Assembly (NCBI GenBank): GCA_046330075.1
Contig: JAXLTL010000001.1
Span: 992,001-1,056,000 of the forward strand
DNA: 64,000 bases
From: JAJTFW01 sp046330075
Lineage (GTDB): Bacteria > Bacteroidota > Bacteroidia > AKYH767-A > OLB10
Direction of reading: 5' to 3'
Below are positions 16,158-23,933 of the stretch, in pieces. The position numbers and the translations under genes are program-made. Position 1 is the first letter of the stretch, and each line of letters opens with the position of its first letter. A model generated the notes under the pieces. The model was not told the origin of the DNA, searched no databases, and saw nothing but the letters and a program-made list of their open reading frames with translations.

Positions 16158-17870
16158 TCAGGAGGCAAACCTGTGTTTGCGCACATAGAATTTAACGACA
16201 CCAAATACGATGACCAATACCAGCGGAGCCATGAGATTGATAAACCGCAAAGGTTTGGGATCACTTTCCAGCACCGCAGGGTCAATTAACCGCAACCGAA
16301 ATTCCTTATTCCGGATACTCATCATGTTTTTATCGTCGCAGAGGTAATCAATGACATTTAAAAGAAAGGTTTTGTTGCCATACGTTACTCCGGTATACTT
16401 ATCATAACCCAGTGCCATCGGCTGTCCTTTCTGGAAATCGTTCCGGATGAGGTCACCATCTCCCACCACCACCATCCGTGTAGGCGTACTTTGTTCCCTG
16501 AACCCGATTTCCTTCGATTCACTGATCGAAGGAGGAATTCTGTTCTTATACAAAGAGGTAAACGTTCCTTCCATCAATACTGCCACGGGCACTTTCGAAA
16601 CCGGAAACATTTTAGGATCGGGTTTATACTGCATGATACCAAGACTCACTCTGGCCGGCGCCGGAATAATTCTTGAATATTTTGATGTGGTGAGCAGCAC
16701 CGTCGTTTTTATTCCATCTGCATTCAATGCATCCACAGAACTCACAAACTGTCCTTTGATCGAATTCAGGTTATTAACGATCGGGTGTTTTGATTCAGGT
16801 GTCATTACCGGGAAATAATACCAGGGTAACAACTGCTGTTTTGGCTGGTTACCAACCATTCCGGTCACCACGGGAATGAGCGAAGCCATCAGGTCCTGCA
16901 CCAGATCGTAATTGACACGGGCTCCGTATCTGAACAACATATCATCCAGTTTAAGGTCGCGGGCAGGAGCAATCATCTCTCCTCTGCGTTCCATGCTGTC
17001 CATAGAGGCAATCATCGGGTCAATCAGCCAGAGCAGCTTACCTCCCTTCATCACAAACTGGTCGATAATAAATTTATCGTATTCATTAAAAGCTGAATCC
17101 GGTTTGGCAATCACCAGTGCTTTTATATCATTCAATGCATTCAGCTGACCATTGATCGTTACCCTTTTCAGGTTATAATAGGTCTTGAGTGTTTGTGCAA
17201 AATCGGCCACCTGCGCAGTATCGAGTTCTCCTTGTCCCTCAAGAAAGCCGACTACCGGGCGGGCAGGATCTGTAGCTTTCTGGATGGCGTTACAGATTTC
17301 AAACTCCAGATTCTGAATAGAATTATTCAGCATCATTTCAGGCTGAACCCCGATCTGACTTTTCAGCAGCGACACACTTGTTTCAACATTGGCGTAAGAA
17401 ACCAGTGCACCCGGGAAAATATAGGTGCGTTTTACTCCTTCTGATGTGCGTTCCTCAACGGTGGTAGGCTGAATACCCTTCTGATACAGCTGGGCGTAGA
17501 GCAGGTTTCGTTCCTTCTCATCGGGATTGGCAGACGGATCGATGAATTCATATTCGAGGTTGCCATTTGAATAGGTACGTAACTCATCCAGTAACTCCCG
17601 GGTGGCCTGACTCAACCTTGAAAATCCGGGAGAGAAATCGCCGGCGAGGTAAACCTTTACAAAGACCACATCCTTCAGATTTCCGACCAGTTTCCGTGCG
17701 TTTTCCGAAAGCGTAAAACGTTTATCAGAGGTAAGATCGATTCGCGTAAATACAGTTGCAGAAATAAAATTCACCAGCACAATAATGCCCAGTAAAAGAG
17801 TCAACTGCATTACAGCTGCCTTTTTATAAGATGTCCGCTGTTGCTTCTTCGCGTCCTGCTGTTCTACCAT
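16158..17870 (-). CDS. gldG: Gliding motility ABC-transporter auxiliary protein GldG
   Basis: 570 residues, close to the usual GldG length. An N-terminal transmembrane helix (about 20-40), a large periplasmic domain (FTLSENARKLVGNLKD, VVGFLEGQGELDT, WLIDPMIASMDSM) and a C-terminal helix (LMAPLVLVIVFGVVKFYVRKHRF). In Flavobacterium, GldA, GldF and GldG form an ABC transporter required for gliding and for stability of the T9SS-linked machinery. The start overlaps the end of gldF by 7 bases. gldA is not in this window. Confidence 0.92.
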   Translation of the reverse strand: MVEQQDAKKQQRTSYKKAAVMQLTLLLGIIVLVNFISATVFTRIDLTSDKRFTLSENARKLVGNLKDVVFVKVYLAGDFSPGFSRLSQATRELLDELRTYSNGNLEYEFIDPSANPDEKERNLLYAQLYQKGIQPTTVEERTSEGVKRTYIFPGALVSYANVETSVSLLKSQIGVQPEMMLNNSIQNLEFEICNAIQKATDPARPVVGFLEGQGELDTAQVADFAQTLKTYYNLKRVTINGQLNALNDIKALVIAKPDSAFNEYDKFIIDQFVMKGGKLLWLIDPMIASMDSMERRGEMIAPARDLKLDDMLFRYGARVNYDLVQDLMASLIPVVTGMVGNQPKQQLLPWYYFPVMTPESKHPIVNNLNSIKGQFVSSVDALNADGIKTTVLLTTSKYSRIIPAPARVSLGIMQYKPDPKMFPVSKVPVAVLMEGTFTSLYKNRIPPSISESKEIGFREQSTPTRMVVVGDGDLIRNDFQKGQPMALGYDKYTGVTYGNKTFLLNVIDYLCDDKNMMSIRNKEFRLRLIDPAVLESDPKPLRFINLMAPLVLVIVFGVVKFYVRKHRFAS

Positions 17871-18598
17871 TTCCTGCTTTCGATTACGGTACGCGTAAAA
17901 AACAAGAACACCAGAATCACACTGAAAAAATACACCACATCGCGGGTATCTACCACTCCCCTGCTGATACTTATATAATGCGCATTGATACCCAGATTAA
18001 ACACAATCGTTGATGCTTTTCCCATACCAAACAAAGCTGAGATGGACTCAAAGCCTTTATAACAAATCAGACACAGAAAGAAGCTGATGATAAAGGCGAC
18101 AACCTGATTATCGGCCAGTGATGAAGCGAATAATCCCATCGCAACGAAACACGCTCCTAATAAGGTCAGGCCAATGTATGATCCCCAGATGGCTCCATGG
18201 TCCATATTTCCGGCAGGCAAACTAATGGAAGAAACCGAAAAATAATAGATAAAGGTGGGCAATAATGAAAAGATTACGAGAATAACACCTGCAAGATACT
18301 TCGCCATAACGACCTGCATCTCCGTCAACGGACGTGTCAGCAGCAACTCGATGGTACCGGTTTTCTTTTCCTCTGAAAACAATCGCATCGTAATAGCCGG
18401 AATCAGCAGCATATACACCCATGGGGTAATTACAAACAACGGATCCAGGTTGGCATAACCGGCATCAATTATATTGAAGGATGGATCAGGGAATATCCAC
18501 AGGAAGAGTCCGATGGTCAGCAGAAACACGAATATCACTATATACCCGATCAGGGAATTTAGGAAGCCGTTGATTTCCTTGAGTATCAGTGAAAACAT
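17864..18598 (-). CDS. gldF: Gliding motility ABC-transporter permease GldF
   Basis: 244 residues, the usual GldF length, with six predicted membrane helices (for example SLIGYIVIFVFLLTIGLFLW and VVYFFSVILVFLFFTRTVI). FSEEKKTGTIELLLTRPLTEMQVVMAKYLAG is the conserved ABC-2 permease coupling loop. It is the first gene of the gldF-gldG-DUF4340 operon. The ATG at 18598 (MFSLILKEINGF) was preferred over an upstream codon because it begins the conserved motif and lies 6 bases after a -7 element. Confidence 0.9.
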   Translation of the reverse strand: MFSLILKEINGFLNSLIGYIVIFVFLLTIGLFLWIFPDPSFNIIDAGYANLDPLFVITPWVYMLLIPAITMRLFSEEKKTGTIELLLTRPLTEMQVVMAKYLAGVILVIFSLLPTFIYYFSVSSISLPAGNMDHGAIWGSYIGLTLLGACFVAMGLFASSLADNQVVAFIISFFLCLICYKGFESISALFGMGKASTIVFNLGINAHYISISRGVVDTRDVVYFFSVILVFLFFTRTVIESRKW

Positions 18599-18604
18599 AG
18601 GGCA

Positions 18605-18633
18605 CAAAAATAAACAAACAATGTAACAAGCAA
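18605..18633 (-). promoter_or_regulatory. Promoter of the gldFG operon
   Basis: Minus-strand TTG (18631-18633), spacing 18, TATTTTTG (18605-18612), ending 6 bases before the gldF ATG. It is back to back with the asnB promoter on the other strand, so one 60-base region drives both gliding and polysaccharide genes. Confidence 0.7.
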
Positions 18634-18641
18634 TTCCTTGT

Positions 18642-18649
18642 TACCTTTG
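18642..18649 (+). promoter_or_regulatory. Promoter element of the exopolysaccharide operon
   Basis: TACCTTTG, 10 bases before the asnB ATG at 18660. A clear TTG at -33 spacing is not obvious. Confidence 0.55.
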
Positions 18650-18659
18650 TGTGAAAGTT

Positions 18660-20573
18660 ATGTGCGGAATCCTCGGTATTTATCAGTCGGGAAAAATTTC
18701 TGAAATCACCGGGAAACGGTTCAGAGAGGCACTTCATGCAATATCGCATCGCGGGCCGGATGATGAAGGAGTGATGAACGATACTCATATTTTACTGGGG
18801 CACAGAAGATTATCGGTTATTGATCTCAGTACTGCGGCACATCAGCCCATGACGGACCCATCAGGCCGGTACACCATCGTTTTTAATGGTGAGATATTTA
18901 ACTTCAAGGAATTACGCTCCGAACTACAGTCAGCAGGTATAACATTCCGGTCACAATCTGATACAGAGACTCTTTTACAATTATACATTCGGCAAAAAGA
19001 AAACTGTTTAGCCCGGCTAAATGGTTTTTTTGCTTTTGCCATCTATGACACAGTTGATAACGAGTTGTTTATTGCCCGTGACCGGTATGGCATTAAGCCT
19101 TTGTACTATTATTTTGACGGTGCTGACACATTCGGATTCGGATCTGAAATCCGTCCTTTAAAGAAGTCTGGACTCCCGGCAGAAATAGATTACGAATCCC
19201 TTTTGCTCTATCTTCAGTTAAATTATATACCGGCGCCGAATTCTATTTATAAAGGCTACCGGAAAGTCAAGCCAGGACATTATTTAAAGCTTCGGAAAGA
19301 AAGCAGCGGTTCTCTTTTGCTTGAAGAAGATTGCTGGTACCGGCTTCCGGAAGCAGCGAAAATTCAACCGGCACCAAGCTACAAAGAAGCCTGCATAACG
19401 CTGGAAAAAATGCTTGACGCAGCAGTTGAGCGAAGGCTGATCAGTGATGTTCCTCTGGGAGCATTTCTCAGCGGAGGCATCGACTCTTCTATCATCACTG
19501 CACTGGCGGCACGGCATCATCCGGGAATCCATACATTTTCTGTTGGTTTCTCTGAAGATGCTCATTTTGACGAAACAGCGTATAGTCATATGGTGGCCAA
19601 ACACTGTGGCACCAAACACACGGCCTTCCGGTTATCGCGCAAAGACCTTTACGATGCTATTCCGGAAATGAGTGGATATTTTGATGAACCTTTTGCCGAC
19701 TCTTCCGCGCTGGCAGTTTATATCCTGAGCAAAGAAACCCGACGACATGTAACCGTTGCTTTGAGCGGTGATGGCAGCGACGAACTCTTTGCAGGTTATC
19801 AGAAACACAGAGCTGAATGGTTATTGCGGAATAAAAAAATCTACCGTCAACTTTTACCGGCCGCTTCAGGCATCCTTGGGTTTTACAAAGGATCAAGGGA
19901 CAGTAAGATCGGTAACCGGGTACGCCAGCTTCACCGGTTTGCACAAGCTGCAGGTAGTGATTTCCGGTCGCGCTACTGGCAATGGTGCAGCATCACCAGT
20001 CAGATAGAAGCATACCAGCTTCTGTCAAGGGAAGTATGGCCGTATCCACAGGAAAACTTCTCTGCCGTCATCCGTCAGCTGACTCCTTACTGCGACAATG
20101 AAAACGACTTTAACGATCAGCTCAGGAACGATTGCCGGCTTATTTTGCCCGGTGATATGCTGACGAAGGTAGATCTCATGTCAATGGCTTCCAGCCTTGA
20201 AGTCAGGGTACCCTTTCTCGACTACACCGTTGTTGATTACGCATTCCGTTTACCGGCTTCCTATAAAATAGATGCCGGCCATCAAAAGAAAATACTCAAG
20301 GACAGCTTCGGACATCTCTTACCGGATGAAATCTTTGCCAGAAAAAAACAAGGATTCGAGGTCCCGCTCAGTGCCTGGATGAACGGGCCATTTAAAAGTC
20401 AGATTAAATCGTTGCTCTCTCCGGAAGCTATCAGAGCACAAGGCATTTTTGAAGCGCCCGCCGTTTCACATTTACTGAAATCGCTGGATGTGAATGCAGG
20501 GGGAGATCACGCTGCCAGACTATGGGGACTCATTGTCTTCCAGTTGTGGTGGGAACAACACAAAAGCGAATAA
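18660..20573 (+). CDS. Asparagine synthase-like glutamine amidotransferase (paralogue 1)
   Basis: 637 residues. MCGILGIYQ supplies the nucleophile Cys2 of the class II glutaminase domain (RGPDDEG, GEIFNFKELR, SDTETLL, DRYGIKPLYYY). The C-terminal synthetase domain has the PP-loop LGAFLSGGIDSSIITALA and ALSGDGSDELFAGY. In polysaccharide loci such proteins amidate uronic or carboxylated sugars rather than make asparagine; here it opens an exopolysaccharide operon, followed by the glycosyltransferase with a 2-base gap. ATG 18660 was chosen because Cys2 must be N-terminal after processing. Confidence 0.88.
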   Translation: MCGILGIYQSGKISEITGKRFREALHAISHRGPDDEGVMNDTHILLGHRRLSVIDLSTAAHQPMTDPSGRYTIVFNGEIFNFKELRSELQSAGITFRSQSDTETLLQLYIRQKENCLARLNGFFAFAIYDTVDNELFIARDRYGIKPLYYYFDGADTFGFGSEIRPLKKSGLPAEIDYESLLLYLQLNYIPAPNSIYKGYRKVKPGHYLKLRKESSGSLLLEEDCWYRLPEAAKIQPAPSYKEACITLEKMLDAAVERRLISDVPLGAFLSGGIDSSIITALAARHHPGIHTFSVGFSEDAHFDETAYSHMVAKHCGTKHTAFRLSRKDLYDAIPEMSGYFDEPFADSSALAVYILSKETRRHVTVALSGDGSDELFAGYQKHRAEWLLRNKKIYRQLLPAASGILGFYKGSRDSKIGNRVRQLHRFAQAAGSDFRSRYWQWCSITSQIEAYQLLSREVWPYPQENFSAVIRQLTPYCDNENDFNDQLRNDCRLILPGDMLTKVDLMSMASSLEVRVPFLDYTVVDYAFRLPASYKIDAGHQKKILKDSFGHLLPDEIFARKKQGFEVPLSAWMNGPFKSQIKSLLSPEAIRAQGIFEAPAVSHLLKSLDVNAGGDHAARLWGLIVFQLWWEQHKSE

Positions 20574-20575
20574 CG

Positions 20576-23077
20576 ATGCCTAAGGTACTCCGAATCATCA
20601 ACAGGTTAAATCTGGGCGGTCCCACCTATAATGCTGCCTATTTATCCTCCAAGTTGTCTCCCGAATTCGAAACCATGCTTGTAGCAGGTATGCGGGACGA
20701 ATCAGAAGAAAGCTCCGAGTTCATTCTGGAAGGAATGAAACTGACTCCGCGCTACATCCACAGCATGCGGCGTGAAATCAATTTTAAGGATGATCAGCAG
20801 GCCTATAACGACATCAAAAACCTGATCCGGTATTTCAAACCCGACATCGTTCACACCCATGCTGCGAAAGCCGGGACTCTGGGCAGGATTGCCGCTTATC
20901 AGGAAAATGTACCGGTCATTGTCCACACTTTTCATGGACACGTCTTCCATAGTTACTTCAACAAAGTCAAGACCAGTGTTTTTATAAACATTGAACGGCT
21001 GATGGCCCGCTTCAGCACCGGTATTATTGCGATCAGCGAAGAACAAAAGAGAGAGCTTACTGAGCTGTACAAAATCTGTGCTCCGGACAAAGTCGCAACC
21101 ATTCCACTTGGATTCGACCTCAGCCGATTTTCAAAAGACCAGCCTAACCTAAGAAACAAATTCAGGAACCGTTATAATATCAGCGATGATACACTGACAA
21201 TAGGAATTGTAGGCCGTCTGGTACCCATAAAAAACCATCCGCTTTTTCTTCGCTCATGGAAGGACATGCTGACTACCAGTCGCCAAAAAATACACGCCTT
21301 CATTATTGGAGATGGTGAAAGCCGTAGTGATCTGGAAGCACTTTGTGAAGAACTCCAAATCACCTATAACACACCTGAAATAACAAGAGAAAATGCTACG
21401 CTGACATTCACCAGCTGGATTCATGAAATCGAACTGGCGCTGGCGGGCCTTGACATAGTTGCATTGAGTTCCAACAATGAAGGAACACCGGTAAGTCTGA
21501 TCGAAGCACAGGCTGCAGGCAAACCCATCATCAGTACGGATGTTGGCGGATTACGCGATACTGTGATTCCCGGCAAAACAGCCATTATTGTTCCTCCGGA
21601 TGATCAGGCGGCCTATTCTGAAGGTCTGCACCGGCTTATTTCCAATGCAACACTGAGAAAATCGATGAGTCTGGAAGGCCCTGCATTCGCTGCCGAGCAC
21701 TTCAGCCTCGAACGGCTGGTCAGTGATGTAGGACAATACTATCACCACCTGCTCGATCACCGTTTCGTAAAAGGCGCACATCCTCTTTTTATACCCAAAC
21801 GACTCCTTGATGCGCAGCAGCGTGAACAGGAACAACTCATTCGCACACCGGTTTTCTGGCCCGAAAAACAAAGAAAGCCCCGGGTATTGCAAATTGTAAA
21901 CCGATTGAACCTGGGAGGTATTACATACAATGTTGCCAGTATTGCCTCACGGCTCCGACCCGAGTTTGACACCAAGATTGTAGCCGGGATGAAGGAAGAT
22001 TCCGAAGAAAGTTCAGAGTTCATGCTGAAGGAGCTTGGCCTCACTCCGGTCTACATACCCGACATGATACGCGAAATCAATCTTGCCAAAGACCATAAAG
22101 CGTATCAACATCTGCTCAAAGTTATTCGTGATTACCAGCCTGACATCGTACACACCCATGCCGCCAAAGCCGGAATGGTTGGAAGATTGGCAGCCAGACA
22201 TGCCGGAGTGCCGGTAATCGTACATACTTTTCACGGACACGTATTCCACCATTATTTCGGAAAGGTAAAAACCAGAATGATTTTACAAATGGAGCGCTAT
22301 TTATCCTCTATCAGCTCTGGAATCATTGCCATCAGTGAAAGTCAGAAAGCGGAACTGTGCAACAAGTATAAAGTTGCCCCAAAGGATAAAGTCCATATTG
22401 TAGAATTAGGCTACGACCTTGTGCCGTTTCAAACAGACATGGAAGTAAAGCGCAGGGAGTTCAGGAAAAAATATCATATTGACGAAAATACCATTGCCAT
22501 TGGTATCATCGGACGAATAGTACCCATTAAAAACCTGGGGATTTTTATAAAAGGATTTCAGCAGGTCAACCAAAACGCAAAGGTCAGGACAAAAGGACTG
22601 ATCATTGGTGACGGAGCAGACCGTGAAAAGATGGAAGAATACTGTCGCGAACTAGGGCTGCGGTATTCCTCTCCGGAGCGCCCTGATCCGGAAGCTCCGC
22701 TGGTATTTACCAGTTGGATTTTCAATGCGGATTATGCCATGGCGGGCCTCGACATTATAGCACTTACATCACTCAACGAAGGTACGCCCGCAAGTCTGAT
22801 CGAAGCGCAGGCTGCAGGCAAACCCATCATTTCAACGGATGTAGGAGGTGTTTCTAACATCGTGATTCCGGAGGTAACCGCATTGCTGGTTCCCAGCAAT
22901 GATCAGGAAGCCTATACCAGTACGCTCAGCAGGCTTGTTAATGAACCCGACTTACGACAGCGCCTCAGTACAGAAGGGCCGGTATTTGCCAACCATCGTT
23001 TCAACTATCTCCGCCTGAATGAAGACATCAGAAAGCTCTATTTCGATTTATTAAAAAAGACCCAAAACAAGGCCTAA
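20576..23077 (+). CDS. Tandem-duplicated family 4 glycosyltransferase
   Basis: 833 residues forming two complete GT4 modules in one chain. Module 1 covers about 3-395 and module 2 about 436-830, joined by a charged linker of about 40 residues. Each module has its own NRLNLGG acceptor-side start, PDIVHTHAAKAG, HTFHGHVFH, a GIIAISE hinge, a GIVGR/GIIGR nucleotide-sugar loop and an EGTPxSLIEAQAAGKPIISTDVGG donor site. Module 1 and module 2 are strongly alike (37 of 60 residues identical in a hand alignment of their starts). The start MPKVLRIINRLN is 2 bases after the asnB stop. Two sequential sugar transfers by one enzyme is the natural inference. Confidence 0.88.
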   Translation: MPKVLRIINRLNLGGPTYNAAYLSSKLSPEFETMLVAGMRDESEESSEFILEGMKLTPRYIHSMRREINFKDDQQAYNDIKNLIRYFKPDIVHTHAAKAGTLGRIAAYQENVPVIVHTFHGHVFHSYFNKVKTSVFINIERLMARFSTGIIAISEEQKRELTELYKICAPDKVATIPLGFDLSRFSKDQPNLRNKFRNRYNISDDTLTIGIVGRLVPIKNHPLFLRSWKDMLTTSRQKIHAFIIGDGESRSDLEALCEELQITYNTPEITRENATLTFTSWIHEIELALAGLDIVALSSNNEGTPVSLIEAQAAGKPIISTDVGGLRDTVIPGKTAIIVPPDDQAAYSEGLHRLISNATLRKSMSLEGPAFAAEHFSLERLVSDVGQYYHHLLDHRFVKGAHPLFIPKRLLDAQQREQEQLIRTPVFWPEKQRKPRVLQIVNRLNLGGITYNVASIASRLRPEFDTKIVAGMKEDSEESSEFMLKELGLTPVYIPDMIREINLAKDHKAYQHLLKVIRDYQPDIVHTHAAKAGMVGRLAARHAGVPVIVHTFHGHVFHHYFGKVKTRMILQMERYLSSISSGIIAISESQKAELCNKYKVAPKDKVHIVELGYDLVPFQTDMEVKRREFRKKYHIDENTIAIGIIGRIVPIKNLGIFIKGFQQVNQNAKVRTKGLIIGDGADREKMEEYCRELGLRYSSPERPDPEAPLVFTSWIFNADYAMAGLDIIALTSLNEGTPASLIEAQAAGKPIISTDVGGVSNIVIPEVTALLVPSNDQEAYTSTLSRLVNEPDLRQRLSTEGPVFANHRFNYLRLNEDIRKLYFDLLKKTQNKA
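20582..23040 (+). repeat. Internal gene duplication within the glycosyltransferase
   Basis: Two direct coding repeats of about 1.2 kb, beginning near 20582 and 21884, remain recognisable at DNA level. For example the donor-site block near 21497-21550 recurs near 22796-22850, with long stretches such as GCAGGCAAACCCATCAT unchanged. Most differences are at third positions, consistent with an intragenic duplication followed by selection on both halves. Confidence 0.8.
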
Positions 23078-23090
23078 TTGAATAAATCAC

Positions 23091-23098
23091 TATTTTTG
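23091..23098 (+). promoter_or_regulatory. Putative -7 element upstream of the export genes
   Basis: TATTTTTG, 28 bases before the ATG of the Wza-like gene, in the only gap larger than a few bases in this operon. No TTG is seen at the ideal -33 spacing. It could give extra expression of the export genes. Confidence 0.4.
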
Positions 23099-23126
23099 TG
23101 AATACTCCAATAAATCAATAACTTAT

Positions 23127-23912
23127 ATGAACAACCGGCTCAAACATCTTTCACTGATTGCCATCGTTTTGCTATTTTCCTCCTGCGGGATCAACCCGAA
23201 CATCATGTTTCAGGTTCCGAAGGATTATGAATATGCCAACGACCAAACAATTGGAAATGTTGAATATAGAATTGTTCCCAATGATATTATAGCCTTCAGT
23301 ATTTACACCAACGATGGTTTCAAGTTGATTGATCTCACTACATCTGCGGTTTCTGTGAATAATCCGATTACCGGAGGCGGAGGTTCCGGAATGAATAACC
23401 AAACGATGTTTTTGGTTGAACCAGATGGACAGATCAAATTACCCATTATTGGCAAATTCAAAATTGCCGGATACACCGTACGGGAAGCCGAAAAACAACT
23501 GGAGGCACAATATGCCACTTACTACAATAAACCCTTCGTTATTGTGAGGGTTACCAACCGCCGTGTATTGGTTTTCCCCGGTAATAACGGAATCGGGCGT
23601 GTAGTACCGCTGGAAAATGAAAACACCACCCTGATCGAAGCACTGGCAATGGCCGGAGGTCTGACAAATGTCGGAAAAGCCTATAAGATCAAACTGATCC
23701 GCGGTGACCTGCGCAACCCTAAAGTAATGCTTGTTGATCTCTCCACGGTAAAAGGGATGACGCAAAGCAATCTTTTACTTCAGGCCAATGATATTATTTA
23801 CGTTGAGTCAGTTCCCCGAGTATCTCAGGAAGTGCTTCAGCAGATTACACCATTCATCAGCATCATCACCACGTTTGCATTAATTTATCAGATTGCCAAC
23901 GGTACGCGATAA
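23127..23912 (+). CDS. Polysaccharide export outer-membrane lipoprotein (Wza/BexD family)
   Basis: 261 residues. A type II signal peptide ends at a lipobox cysteine near residue 20 (LLFSSC-GINPN), so the protein is a lipoprotein. The polysaccharide-export domain (YRIVPNDIIAFSIYTNDGF, VEPDGQIKLPIIGKFKIAGYTVREAEKQLEAQ) is followed by a SLBB-like domain (NRRVLVFPGNNG, TTLIEALAMAGGLTNVGKAYKIKLIRG). A C-terminal hydrophobic helix (PFISIITTFALIYQIA) matches the Bacteroidota version of Wza. It should form the outer-membrane exit channel and pair with the kinase encoded next. Confidence 0.92.
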   Translation: MNNRLKHLSLIAIVLLFSSCGINPNIMFQVPKDYEYANDQTIGNVEYRIVPNDIIAFSIYTNDGFKLIDLTTSAVSVNNPITGGGGSGMNNQTMFLVEPDGQIKLPIIGKFKIAGYTVREAEKQLEAQYATYYNKPFVIVRVTNRRVLVFPGNNGIGRVVPLENENTTLIEALAMAGGLTNVGKAYKIKLIRGDLRNPKVMLVDLSTVKGMTQSNLLLQANDIIYVESVPRVSQEVLQQITPFISIITTFALIYQIANGTR

Positions 23913-23933
23913 TTTTAAAGGAAGGGCACAAGG

